Of a stretch of DNA of 64,000 bases, positions 22,546 through 35,989 are shown piece by piece (position 1 is the first letter of the stretch; the number at the start of each line of letters is the position of its first letter). This DNA comes from Cynocephalus volans (Eukaryota; Chordata; Mammalia; Dermoptera; Cynocephalidae), in contig NC_084462.1 of assembly GCF_027409185.1 (NCBI RefSeq), positions 21,985,577 through 22,049,576 of the forward strand, given 5' to 3'. Made by a program: the position numbers and the translations under genes. Under the pieces are notes generated by a model that saw only the letters and a list, made by a program, of their open reading frames with translations, made no database searches and was not told the DNA's origin.

Positions 22546-22594
22546 TCTCCAATAGGCATTTATAGCTCATGGAAATGTGCTTGGTTTCAAATTC

Positions 22595-22600
22595 TTTATT
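22595..22600 (-). terminator. BAIAP2L1: Candidate BAIAP2L1 poly(A) signal
   Basis: TTTATT on the + strand is AATAAA on the gene strand, 1.7 kb beyond the BAIAP2L1 stop, about the 3'UTR length I recall for the human gene. ATTAAA-like alternatives exist at about 23290 and 23610. No downstream element was checked. Confidence 0.5.
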
Positions 22601-24289
22601 ATTAAAACTAAACAATACCTTGAAATTTACAGAGCACGCACCTCAGTGCGAAGGCCATGTGAGGCCAGCCTCACCTCCTGGAGTGGCTGAGCGACCACTG
22701 GGGTTCCAGTCTGAGGGGGTGGGTGAGTCAAGGGGGCCTGCCAACTGCATCTCGTCATCCCAGGACTATTCCTACCTGGACCAAAACCAGGAAAATCTCA
22801 CAGTGTAGCTCTAAAGCCCCTCCCTTCTTCTCTCTTAACACAATTCCAAAACCTCATTCCCTCCCCACTGCTGAGAAGAATGGGCTTCCATTGTCTCTAC
22901 TCTGACTTTTCTGAAATGGTGAGAGGAGAAGTGGGCCATGTAACTGAATTGGACTGAGTTTTCTTTCCTGGCTGGGGCACCTTCTCTCAAGGCAGGTGGT
23001 CCTGGGGGGTGGAGGTGACAATCTTGCGCTGGCAGCTCTTCATGGGTCTTCTGGTTTCTTCTTACAGGAGAGACAGTGACACTGCTCAACCTAGCTAGAA
23101 GGAGCCTGAAGTGTACACACGCACGCACGCACACACACACACACACACACACGGGTTTATCTGCATTTGATCATGACCAATTTCAAGCTTATAGGAGAGT
23201 AATACATTTGTGGTGAAACTGAAGGTGCTATGATAGGCAGCAGCGTGCTGTCCACCCGCCCCCTCCCCATGAGTGGCCTCGGTGTGAATTTTAATCATGA
23301 CTGTTTACTCCAAAATAGGTCCAAATCCCTAGCTGCCAGAGACAAACTCTAGCCACTGGCTTATGCCAGGCTGAGAAACAGACCCTCCCTCCAACGAGCA
23401 GAGGTCACCCTGGCTTTATAAGCACTGATTGTGAGTCAGGACCTGATTCAAACATGGGGAAACTGGGACCCCAAGAGGTTTCCAAGTGAATGAGTAATGG
23501 ATGTAGCTTTGGTCAGTTAGCCTCATGAGAACACCTCAGGACTTCTACACATGGAACTCTCAGATGCGCAGGTCTCCAAGGCCCTGTGCAGCACGAGTAG
23601 CTCTTGGAGTTTAATTTCATAAATGTTACACAGGGCTGTGATAAGGGTAGGCAAAGAGTCTCAGCACCCTACAGCTACATCTAAATCGGAGGATGGTAGC
23701 GATTTCTCCATCTCAGGCAGGTCTATCTACATTTGATTAAACAAAAGTTTTAAATCTTTAAGTTAAAAAATTATTATATTTTATATAGTTTTCATAATTT
23801 ATATTGCTTAAAATTATGCTTTGCATGCTAAGATGCAACCTTACACAATACGTTCTTTAGATAAACATAATGCTTTATAAAATAAAACTGTGGCCTCATT
23901 GGCATTCAGGTGCAGAAAGCCAGTCATGAAAGCATAGACTATCCCTTATTCTGGCTGTTATTTAAAAAAAAAAAAGAAATTCATAGAACATTAAAAAATG
24001 ATACAGGAAGGATCGGAACCAAATTTACTGTGCTTTGAACAGAATAGGAAGAAAATATTTTAAATGATTGGGTTGGTCACTAAACTATTATTCATTTATC
24101 TTAAAGACAAATGTGTAAACCCAACTATATTAAATTAGGAAAATGCATTGATTTGCTCAAATAGAATACATTGACAACCAGGCCCTCGTGAAGCTTTACA
24201 ACAGTCACAGCACACACCAAACAATATACACCTATCTTTTTGCAAGTGAGAACTTAACAGAGGAATCAGAAGAATCCTTGGCCATCTTC
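22600..24289 (-). other. BAIAP2L1: Presumed BAIAP2L1 3'UTR
   Basis: Lies between the stop codon (24290-24292) and the candidate poly(A) signal. It is AT-rich at 23700-24200 and contains an (AC)n microsatellite at about 23117-23152. No reading frame of interest. Confidence 0.6.
23117..23152. repeat. (AC)n microsatellite
   Basis: Mixed acgc/acac dinucleotide run. In the presumed BAIAP2L1 3'UTR it reads (GT)n on the transcript. Confidence 0.9.
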
Positions 24290-24365
24290 TCATCGGATGA
24301 TGGGTGCTGATCGGTCATTTGTCACTGTTGGTCGGAGTTTCACAGTAGCAAAGGGGTTTTCTCCA
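24290..24365 (-). CDS. BAIAP2L1: BAIAP2L1 last coding exon
   Basis: Acceptor ccccacag|tgg on the - strand. Encodes the end of Ser487 and residues 488-511 ([20 protein letters not shown], then PIIR) and the stop TGA at 24292-24290. This is the WH2-like actin-binding tail. Confidence 0.95.
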
Positions 24366-27300
24366 CTGTGGGGGAGAAGAAAAAATCTCTGCAGAAATAC
24401 CGCTCCAAGACAGGAATTTGATTTTAAAAGAGCTAATAACCACTGCTCTTGTTCTGTAAGATTATACTGCCTACCACTCTCCCACTGTGTACAAACTCAG
24501 TGCATTTTCTGAACATGAAAGTTTTACTCTGGGCAATTCCCTCCATGCCATGATAGAACAATCCAAAGTTTTAAATGTTTCTGACAGGAGAGCCCACACC
24601 TCTTCAGTCCTACAATGGGGAAGGAGGGTTATGTGGGACAGCCACTCTGGGAGGGAGGCTGGATCCAGGCAGATGCTGGGCTGTCCCTCCAGGCCCTGGT
24701 CCCGGGACAGTCTAAAGTGGGTGGTGATGAGAACAAGTGGCTGCAGTCTGCTCCATGGGCCCATGGCCTTTTGTAGGACTGGCCCCCTGGTCTGGGCACC
24801 GAAGGCCCTTCTGGGGGATGCTGCAGGCCACTTATCCAAAAGGGAAGGGCAGCACCACACTCCAAAGAGCTCCACATAGGGAGTTACACATACCTGAGGA
24901 AAGGTGGCTTTGCAGTCCCATTTGCATCACTCTGTGAGAGAGATAAAGAGGAAATTTATGGAAGTCTCATGAATTTGGAACAATTTTAATAAGACCCATA
25001 GGTAAAGACATCTAAAGGATAAGGGACTGTTTAAAGCTGTGCGTGTTTCAAAATACCTGTAGTCTTAATCCATTTGAGACTGTCTAGATATCTAAATTCA
25101 CTTGAAAGAATAAGGGTGAGAACAGAAAATGTTCTAAAAGACAGTGGGGGCCCCTTACAAGTGTCAGAATGTGGAATAAAAAGCTACCTCAGAGTGGGGT
25201 ACTGGTGCCTGCACAAGTCAGTCCATGGTGTCCATACCTCACGCCTGAACAAGCCCATCTCCTAAATGCGGAAACTCAGATTTTACAAAGTTAAACTTTG
25301 AGCCAACATAGCTGAGTTAAAGAAAACACTTGCATGGGCCGGCCCATCGCTCGGGAGAGTGCGGTGCTGTTAACACCAAGGCCACGGGTTCGGATCCTAC
25401 ATAGGGATGGCCGGTTCACTCACTGGCTGAGTGTGGTGTTTACAACACCAAGCCAAGGGTTAAGATCCCCTTACCGGTCATCTTATTTAAAAAAAAGAAA
25501 AGAAAAGAAAAGAAAAAAAAGGGCCGAGCCTGTGGCGCACTCAGGAGAGTGTGGCGCTGGGAGCGCAGCGACGCTCCCACCGCGGGTTCGGATCCTATAT
25601 AGGAATGGCCGGTGCACTCACTGGCTGAGTACCGGTCACGAAAAAGACAAAAAAAAAAAAAAAAAAGAAAGAAAACACTTGCATGAAACAGAACATCTCA
25701 GAGAAAACAGATTCTGCGGCTCCTTGACCACCTTTCAAGTGCAAAGCTTTAGTGATTGCATCTTGCTTTTTGGGGGCCAAATCCTGAATGACTCAAAAAA
25801 ACAGTAAGTAAAAATAAAACCTCATTGGTTTTGGGCGTTGTTGCCACATGCTAGAGCCAGGAATCTTCTAGGAAGTTCCAAAAAGTGAGGAAAATAGCAG
25901 ATGGAACCAGACTCAAACGCAGTCTGTGTTCAGGAATAGCCTGAGCCCTACCTGGGCCGCCACCTCCCAGGGTCTCAAATGGGGAGCTGCCTCCTTCCAG
26001 TACAGCACCACCCAGTGCTGGCCAGGAGCCAGTGTGTGTGCACCTTCTTTCTCTCATTCCAAAAAGTTTGAGGGCTTTAAAAATCTTTCCTGCTGTTCTA
26101 AGAAATCATGGCCCTGAGCACATGCAGCTAGCTCAGATGGCCACCCAGGAGAGGGCAGTGTAATGCCATCTGACAGCCAGGGAGCCAGGCCAGACTGGAT
26201 GTCTTCAGAAAGTGTCACAGGACTTCTGGTAGTCTTGGGCATAGGCAGACTTCTAAACGTTTACTTAGACAAGCTCTTTCACTTCCTGGTGCCAGCCGTG
26301 AGGATGAAGGCTGCACTGGAGGTGGAGGCCCAAGCCAGAACTCCTCTGTGCAGACTGTCATGGCAGAAAGGGGGCTGGGACACTGAGACTGTGACCTCAG
26401 ACCTGCCTGCCACCCCCAGAGGCCATGGGCCAGCACCCAATTGAGTGTCTACTTTTCATCACTGAAGCAAAAAGCGCCTGCCCTGCTCAGCCCATCCTTA
26501 TAGGGCTACAAAAGTGATTTCTTCCCACAGGGCATGCTGAGCTTCCTCAGCAGGCCTCAGAATAAGTCATTTCCGGTGTAACATGACATGATGATTAAGG
26601 GCCAATTTATGATTGATTTTTAAAATATACCAGGATGCCAGTTGATTTTGTGCTCAAAGTGCTGGCACGAATGTACCGCCTAGTGCAGAAAGCCAGAGTG
26701 ACAGCCCCAATGCTGGGAAGGAGCCAAGTCTGCCCATGTGCAAAGGCCTCCCGGGGTCAAGCCTATCCTCCCCTCCACCATCCTGCTGCTTTGCCTTCGG
26801 GTAAAACACCTCTCTCCCTCCTGCAGCCCCAAGTTGAAGGAAAGTGCTCTGAGCACCCTGAACTGGAAACCAGAAACGCCCCACACTTGGGAGCACCCGC
26901 CACCCCAGCCATCCTCAAGCAAGCTCCTGGGAGCTTGGTCAGAGCCGGCAGGGCCCTGGCTGAACTTGAGTGAGTTCAGCCACATTTTAATGAGCACTTA
27001 TGTGCTCAGCATGCTACGTTTGAGAGAAATAATAAGAGTGAATCCTTGAAAAGAACATGGCAAGAAGCAACACTGCTGCTGAGGAAGGAGGGCAAAAGAT
27101 AACACTTAAGATGACGAACAGAAGCCATTCAGTGTCCTTGTGTCCTGTGCAAACCCTAGGACCCAGCGTCCCACTCCAAGTACAAACAAGCAGGGTGCAC
27201 GCACAGGCACCACGACACTGCAAGGATGCTCCGGGCAACTCTAACCTGGACACCCAAACGCCTGTCAGCAGGAGAAGGATAAACAGCTTCTGTCCAGACA

Positions 27301-30300
27301 ATAGACACCACACAGCCACGGGGGAGATGTCTCACACATGCTGCTCAGCTACTGGGGCCAGTTACCTCAGAGCCAGGACTTGGGAGTCCGGCCTTGGAGA
27401 AGGGACAGAAACTGGGGTGGGCCATGCAGGGGGCTGAGAATCTTCCGTTTCTTAATCTGCTACTGGTTATATGGAGTCACTTTATGAAAATTTGTTGCAC
27501 GTTATTCTTTATGTTTACTTTAGAAAAAAGTATAGTACATTTTCAGATATTTCTTCTGTAACAACTGGATTTTTTCCAGTGCTCTGAAATCTCAACTCTC
27601 CTTCCAGACACAGGTCAGCAGGTGCCACCTTCCCCACGGCCCTCTACTTTCTAGACCTATGAATGCTATGACTTCGCACTTTGGTGCCTTTCGTGCCCTT
27701 ATCCTCAAAGCATCTCACCAATACCTTCCAGCCTCCCTGCCCTACCTCACCCATATGCCTCCCACTGAGGCCACTGCTGTGACCAGTTGTGACTGATCAC
27801 TGTCTCCACACCCACCCTCCTCCCTGCTCCTGGTCCTCGCAGTGGAAGCACCTCCGGGCCAGAGGCCACACTGCTCTCAGCACTTGTGGCCTGTCAGACA
27901 CAGCTTGCTGCACATCCTTTTCCATGTCCCCTCCTGGCAGCCAGTGTAATGCTGCTCCGTGAGTGTACCCAATAAGATGAGATCATCAAAGCCACAACAA
28001 CAGGTGCCTATAGGGGCCAGGCAGGTCACTGTGAGTGGAACGGGCTATCCGTAAGATGACAAGGGCAGTGACGGCCTTGGGACTGGAGAGCAAGACCACC
28101 AGCAAGCAGCTGACTGTGGCCAGGCAGGAAAGGAGGCAGGCTGGAGCACATCTTGTGACTCCACCCCAAAGAGAACCCCAAATCCAGAATGCCTTGCATG
28201 GACATTAGCTGACTGTCACCCTGTGTCCATTCCACTTCCCCCTCCCTACTGTACAGATTTTTGTTTGGGTGCCCGCTACATAGCCATGTGCCTTGAGGGG
28301 GACTCCCTGATCCCAGCTCACAGGGCAGTCCAGATCAGCTCAGACCACCCTGCATAGCTTCTTCCCTGGCCGCAGGCAGACAGACGAGCAAGGCACCTTG
28401 TGGCCCAGTCAGAGTGAGCCGGGGTCCTACCAAGAATGCTGAGTGGGGTCCTCACTGCAGAAGCCATGGCAGAGCCATGGGAGAGGCCTGATGCCTGCCC
28501 TGCTGGGATTTCTGCTGAGCAGAACATCCCCTCCTTTCTAAAGCCAGAAACTTGCAAGAGGCAGCTCTGTTGTCTGACACTTGTCTTCACCATCAACAGC
28601 TCATTCCAGTCCTCATCTAGGGCTGGACTTGTCTCCCAGTTCACTACCTCTGACCTAGTTCAACCCTTTATTCTCAAAATGGGGATGACAAAGCCCAAAC
28701 AGGGAAAAGCAAACTGCTGAGTCACTCTTTTTTGAAACCAAGGCGCCTGCAGGGCCTGCAACTAGGGGCGCCTGCTGCTCTTAGAAGGGGCTCACAGTCA
28801 CGGCAAACTTGTATTAATTGGTATTTTCCATTATCCTCTGGACCAGAAAACCAACACAACAATTTATTAGTAACACACACAGATGACAATGGCATGTGTC
28901 CTATCAGTAAAGAATATTCTGATGTAGACATTGATAAACTGCTAGTTGAGATTTTTGAACTGTATTTCTCAGTCTGCTGTGGGACCTTAGAAACCTGCTG
29001 TCTTTTTTCTGTGCTCTCCCCTTTTCTCCATTTCACAAAGCCCCACAGTCCGTTTACCTCCTGGGACATCAGAGCACTAGGTCGCTCCTCAGGAAGCACC
29101 ACGAGAACGAGAAGGGCATGCACGAACATCTCTGGCAGCACCACTCCCACTGCAGGAGGCAGCTCCATTAGAACCCAGACAGCAGCTGTCAGAAATGCCT
29201 TTTTTTTGGTGGGGGCCGGTGTGGGGATCCAAACCCTGGACCTTGGTGTTATCAACACCATGCTCTAACCAAGTGAGCTAACCAGCCAGTCCCTCAGAAA
29301 TGCTTTTAACGTGACGTGAGAAAATGCCGTGATCACACTGTGTGTGTAGGTGGTAGGTTAAAATATCTATCTATCTATCTATATTTATCTATGTCTATCT
29401 CAAAGGTAATATAATAAAATGCTAACAGTAGTTATTTTGGAAGTGAAATTATAATTAAAACTTACTTTTTAATAGTTTTCTGTGTTTTCCAAAATTTCTA
29501 CCAAAATACGTGGGTTGTTTTTACAAGCAAAAACAATATTATTTTAAATAAGCGTGTAATGATCAGATATTTTAGTTTTTACAAAGGGACTCTGACCTTA
29601 TTTGGACTTTGCTCTTTAACCAAAATGTGCAGCTGTGACTGCCAGGTCAATTTTAAAAGGAAACCTCATGTCAGTATATGTTTAATGCATCTAACAGATG
29701 GTAACATTTGAGGTGAAAATATATTAACACTTACATTTGTTTTCTTAAAGTTGCATTGGATTGACTGAAAAATGTTCATTCAAGAGTTCATCTTTAATCT
29801 GTCTCAAAAGTGGGATAATTTATCAATTTATTTTGTAGAATTTTAGACAAAATTTGCACCAGAAAGCCCTTTTTCCCCATATTTAATATAGTATTCAATC
29901 ATAAAACATATAAATACTTCAAATGAAAGACAACTTATGCTGTAAAAAACCTGAACTAACTACCTCTCTTTAATGTATATAATCACACCTGATTATTTAA
30001 TATTCAGAACTTCCAAAAGAACTGCATTTTTTTTCTAGTACTTAAATGTTTAACTTAATTTCAGATAAGAATGTTTTTCCTCATTTTAATGTTGGCATGT
30101 TAAAGATCTGGAGCTCACAATTACACAAATTATTGAAAAATGGCTCTTAAGTATATAAAAATAAGTAAACCAGACCTGCTCCCTGAGTTAAGACAGAATA
30201 GTGGTTTGTCCCATGTAGGTTACACTAATTAGTCACTAGCTCTGTCAATTTTACTTCTGTACTAACTTGTCACCCCTTCCTATCCCCACTGAATGGGAAC

Positions 30301-33300
30301 AACTTCACAGCCTCAAGGCTGCATGAAGATCCTACCCGGGAAGATGGAACCAGGACTAAGTGCAGCCCAGATTTCCTGGCTTGGCAAGCTTCAGTCCTGG
30401 CTTGTCTATACCAGCGCTTCTCTGGCTGCTGCTCTGGACCCCAACCATTGAGCCATGCCCAGCCACCACAGCGTCCAGACCTTGTATTCTTGCCGAAGCT
30501 CATCCTGCAGAACTTGGCTCAGAGCTTCCTTCAGGAAGTCTCCTGATGGTTCCCAAGAGACCCAGCCCTTTCCGCTCTTCCTGTCACCCTCTTCACCCCA
30601 TGCACTTGCTTCACGTCCTAATGCATCACTCACCGGACCCCACTCCTAGGCTGGTCTTGTTCCTATTTGTGTCATGAGGGCCTAGCACAGGTCTGGACCA
30701 TAACAATGTGGTCAGTGCTGAAGGGAGGAATGCTAATGAGAAGGGTCCTCTGGATCCACAGAGATCCCTCCCACAGTGTACTTTCATGTGCCGTTTGCCT
30801 GTATTTACGAAAGAAGCCTGGTTGGTCGCAGTAGTCTGCTGCCATCAGTTATAAATGTGACCCTTGCTGTGCTATCAACTCCATACCTGTTTAAAATGCT
30901 AAACATGCCTTTTTATGGACAGTTTCAATCATCATTAAGAGTTAATCAACATTCATTATTCTAATACTTGCAAAACTGATGTCAACTGAGCCCACGAAGA
31001 GAGGGCATTTCCATTAGGTATTTGGGGCTTTTAAATGTCCTTGTATGAAACCAAAGATTAAAAGCTGCTAAAGTGAAAGACTGAAAAGTCTTCTAGTCTT
31101 CAAGACAGAAACAGGGGACTTGAGACAGTGCAGATGGTCTGCGGGTGTGGGGTGCGGAGGGGGCTATGGGGTATGCAGATCTGCCTCGAGGCAGCCAGAG
31201 GCCAAGCCCAACTGGGAGTTCCTCTTATGGAGGGGACAGCCTGAAGCCTGCAGGGCCTGAGCTGAGAGAATGAGCTGAGCCTCCCACACCTGGGGTCAGG
31301 GGCTTCCACATGAGCCAGCTGCGGCCCAGCTCTCTAAGTCAGGGCCCCCGGAGAAAGTTGTGTGTGTAAAGCTCTGCTGCTCAAGGAACTGGGAAGGAGT
31401 AAAAAGTGGGCACCATTTGCAGCTCTTGGCTCATGAGAAGGTCTCAGCCTTCTCAACTCAGCCTCCTGACAGTGACAGTCTGTTATGATTCAGCCAGTGA
31501 AGAGGTTTACAAATAAAGCTAGGTCCCATTTAAACTACAAGATGCTGAATAAGAAATGATTTATCATTATTGATTATGTCAATATTTTTTAATCTATCCA
31601 ATTCTGTGTAGTAAGAACTACTGTATCAACGATTTCATCAGGCTTTCTCCACATGGTAAAAATACTGAAAATAAAAACATGTTTTAATTTTCTAAAATTG
31701 GTGACTATCCTGTGTTGGCCCAAGTGTCAGTGTTTTCATTTATAATTCCAGTGCTGACTATGATTTTTGGGCAAGATTCTTTTACCTTAAAAGGCATTAT
31801 ACAACCTTAATAAAGCAGTGGAGCTAGGTGATCATCAACTATTGCTAATATCACAAAAAGAGAGACAACCAGGTGTATGTGCCTCCAAGTGGATGTAGCC
31901 ATCACCACCCATGAAATGCTCTAGCAAAATGGAGCAGGCAAGCAAGCAACACAACAACACAGGCTCTCATCAAGGCTTGAGATCTAACTACCAATTTACT
32001 GGAAATAAAGGAAAGAGGGGAAAGCAGTAAAGGACCCAATGAGGATGTAATCAGCATAATCCAGACTGGGGACACCCTCCAGGACAAACAACCTGGTTGT
32101 TCTACAAACAGACTGCAAGGAAAAAGAGACAGAAAGGAGACCTGTAGATAGAAAAAGACTCACGAGACTTATTGACCATTCAAAATGTATGGAACTGACT
32201 TGGATCCAGATTCAAACAAATATACTATAAATAATTTTTAAATGAGATAATCAGAAATTGAAAACATGACTATTTGATGATGTTCAGGAATTCTCGTCAA
32301 TTTATAAAGATCTGATATCAGTACTGTGGTAATGCCTGCTGGGGCCCAGACATGGCTGTTATCCTCATCGCTCTTGTGGGTTCCACTGACAGTCTTCCAG
32401 CTCCCTGGGGTTGACCAGGAGCTAGTCAGAGATGGACCTGGCCTGGAGATGTCAGACCCCACCCAACCTCAAGACTAATGTTCAGGCCTTTTCCCCCTCA
32501 ATTTCCTATTTGCCCGTGTTGGCTTTCAATAAATACGCGTGTTGGTGACTTGGATTTAAAAAAACAAGACTTGTCATTTAGATATTTACAGATAAAATGA
32601 TGTGAGGTCTGGCATTAGCTTCCAATTGAACTGGGAGTGGGTGGGGTAGGGATAAAACAAGACTGGTAGATGAATTGATAATTGTTAAAGCTGGAATGGG
32701 GGTCATTATTCTTTCTACTTTTATGTATGTTTGAATTTTTCCATAAGAAAAAGTTGAAAATCAAACAAAAATAGGAAAAGCACTGTAGACTCTGAGGTCA
32801 CACTAAACAATGTAGCTTGTATGCCTATATCCTAAGTTTTGTGACAGGCAATTGTAAAAGATTTTTCTCAGCAAAAGGAACTTTTATGTTTTTAGAAATG
32901 CCTTAAGATCATCTTTCCAAATAGTTTGAATATCATTTTAAAATGTATTTGGGCCTTTAATAAAACAGCATTTCACTCTTTACACTTCCAAGTAGTTTTC
33001 TCCAGTTTTGACATCAACTGTCATGCTGACAGAATGGAAAAGCTCTCTTTTCAACAGATGTGTCATTTTTTTGAAAATAATATTTGGAGTAATATGGAAT
33101 GATAAAAGTACAAACAATATATTGTGCAATGTGCTTATCTAAGAAGAGAAGCCAAAGTCATTTTGAATGTGATTTCAAAAGCTTGCATTTCCTGGACAAA
33201 CACATGCTATTATAGCCTCTGAGACAGGCCTATGTTCCAAAACTCCTTAAGGCTCATGCTAAAGCCCAGGGAACATTTTTAGAAGAGTATCCATATCACA

Positions 33301-35950
33301 TAATTGAGAGACTCCAACTGTGCACTATTCACAACAGAACACAGGCCACTAGTAACCAGTTTCTGCTGGGGGCAGAACTGTGAAGCCATCCCCAGCTTGG
33401 AAGCAGGGAGATGGCTTATGTTATATCTACAGAAAGGACCACAATGACTGAAAAAAAACTAGGAAACTAGCAGCCAAAGTGGCATGAACTTAATTCTATC
33501 TGCTGCACGTGGACCACCAACTGTGTCCTAGGTGATGGCTCAGCAAGGAATGTGGTGACCTTACAGGCTGGGCAGGCTCTGGCTCCCCTGGCTCTGCTGC
33601 CTGGCCACTCTGCAGCCTCGGGCATATTCTCAGCTATGCAATCTCCAGAGTCCAATCCCTGGTTTCCACAGTCTGACCCTCACCTCCTGGCCTCCTTCCA
33701 ATCCTCTCCACGCTGGCGACTATGCAACCTGGAGGGGATGTCCCCAAGTCCTTCATTCCATTCATATCTTCACTGGCCATCTTACCCAGCGTGGCTTCCA
33801 TGGTCTGGGACACCACAACCTCACTCTCACAAATACCTGAATTCCTCCTCCTCTGCCAGCACCACCACCTTGGTTAACACCCAACTGTCCTCTTCTTTTC
33901 TGAACCTTAGCAGCTGAAGGTCACTGGGGAAACATCCATATTGACTGGTTTCATTTTCAATCATGACCAAAAATTTGGAAAGGGTGCCTGGTGTCACCCC
34001 ATGTTCCTGCTACTCTTCTGTAGCATGCTCATGATCACACTCTTCAGAACACCTGTGTTACAGCTTCTTTTTCCAAATTTGTTCACCGCCACTCTGCCCA
34101 CCCTCAGCAACAGATGACCTTCCTTCACTACTGAGAAAGCTGTCCCACAGGAACACCCATGCCTGCCCACTGGGCTGCACCTCTGCCATGCCTTGGACTT
34201 CTTGCTGACCACAGTGGATGTGTGTCCCATCCTGGCCAGGCCAGCTCCTGCACCTGTGCTCTGGACTGTATGTCATCCTGCAATTATCACCTAGCTTTCT
34301 GTTACTCCAGCGTGCCAGGCATGCGCTCTCCTAAGGGTGTTTAAACTTTCTGTTCCGTCTGTCTGATAAACACCTCCCTTTGACACCTGCATGGCTGACT
34401 CCTTCTTATCATCAGGACTCTATTTAGATGTCACCTCCTCAGAGAAGTCCAGTGCTGTAGACACTGTCATGTGCTGCCCCATATGCTCTGGACAGAACAC
34501 AACTTGTGACATCCATCCAAGTTGTCACCCCATCCCACTATCACCTCAGCTTGTTTTAAATCTCTGCATGGCTTTTATCATTGCTGTGTGTGTTTATATT
34601 TACTGCCTGCTTCCTATTGGTAGGACATAAGTTCCACAGGAGCCAGGACATACCAGTGCCTGGTGCTCAGGGGACTGACTGTCCACGGATAGCTGTCCAA
34701 GGAACAGCTGAAGTGACTCTCAGGCCCCATGTCCTCTACTTTCTTTCTTATGGGGTTGTTTAGGATTAAAGAGAATGTACATACAGTGTTCACACAGCTC
34801 CTGGCACAAAGTAAACACTTTCTCAAGAAAGATGAAGTTACCACTTTCAACCTTAAGCCTCCCTTCAGAAAACAATATGAAAATGGAGAAAAATGCAGAA
34901 AAAGATGATTAAATGACTAAAAGACTGCAGCCATGACTAAAGGCAAGGAGTGATTAAAAACCTAATAAAACTCAGCAAACTGTAGACTTACTGTTTGCAA
35001 ACTGTCCTTGACAAGATAAAGTAAAAATAAAAGAAGGACTGAAGTTAAGGAGGTGAAAGGTTGTGTGATGAAGAGAATCTAGAGGAATGAAGGACAAAAT
35101 GCCCCTGCCTTGGGTTGAATGTTCCCCCAAAACTTAATACCCACTGTAACTGTGGAGGGTGGGAAATCCTATTATAGCAATTGAAAAGTGGGGCCTTAAA
35201 GAGTTGATTAGATTATAGACCATGCCATAATGAATGGATTAATAATGGTGGCCGTGGGTGTGGTGTGGAGGGCTTTAACAAGAGAGTGAATGAGGAGGTT
35301 ACTCTCTGCTCTCTCTGCTCTGCCATTTTCACAATGTGATACTCTGCTGTCATTGTCACCACCATCAAGGCCCTCACTAGATGTGTTCCCTGGCCTTTGG
35401 ACTTCCCAGCCTCCAAAACTATAGGCAATAAATTTTATTTTCTTTATAAAGTTCCCAGTTCCATGTATTTTGTTATAAGCAATAGAAACAGACTAAAACA
35501 GCCCCCTACCCCACCCCCACCAGGGACACCACCTTCCTACTGGGGCAGAGCAAGGTGGTTAATGTAGAATAGTGGCCCATGCCTCCAGAGACTGTGGGAT
35601 GTGAGGCTAGTACACAGGACATTCTGCTGCGGCCTTACTCACCAGAGACGAGGTTTCTGGTTTGGACACTGGTGCTTTAAAGGTAGAAGTATTTTTGGCA
35701 ACTTCTACTCTCTTTTCTGCAGCTGCTCCCACGGACAGACATTCCAAGTAATCGGGCGGGGGGATGACGACACTACTCTTCTCAGATAAGTTCACAGTGC
35801 TGATGCTTCTCATTGGTGTGGGGCTCAAAACCAAAAATTACAGAATACAAGTTAGATAAGGTCCTGCCATTGGAATCCCAAACATCCCCAATGTCCAAGG
35901 ACTATGATAACAATAGATTACTAATCGAAAAGAGTGAGGGAGGAAGGGAT

Positions 35951-35989
<39 letters not shown>

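Larger units (their letters stand above)
24932..35642 (-). other. BAIAP2L1: BAIAP2L1 intron, 10.7 kb
   Basis: Holds the tandem SINE pair at 25337-25668, the SINE at 29199-29293, a TATC microsatellite at 29364-29400, L2-like pieces at 30450-30720 and 34330-34700, a possible retroposed tail near 32340-32565 and a MaLR LTR at 35107-35500. Open frames on either strand here match nothing I recognise. Confidence 0.75.

Noticed and set aside
28722-29261. 179-codon - strand open frame (and its + strand shadow)
   Set aside because: Its start lies in a SINE, composition is ordinary, and it lies in a BAIAP2L1 intron. No known domain is visible.
33552-34351. Ser/Pro/His-rich + strand open frames
   Set aside because: They coincide with L2-like C/T-rich sequence in an intron.
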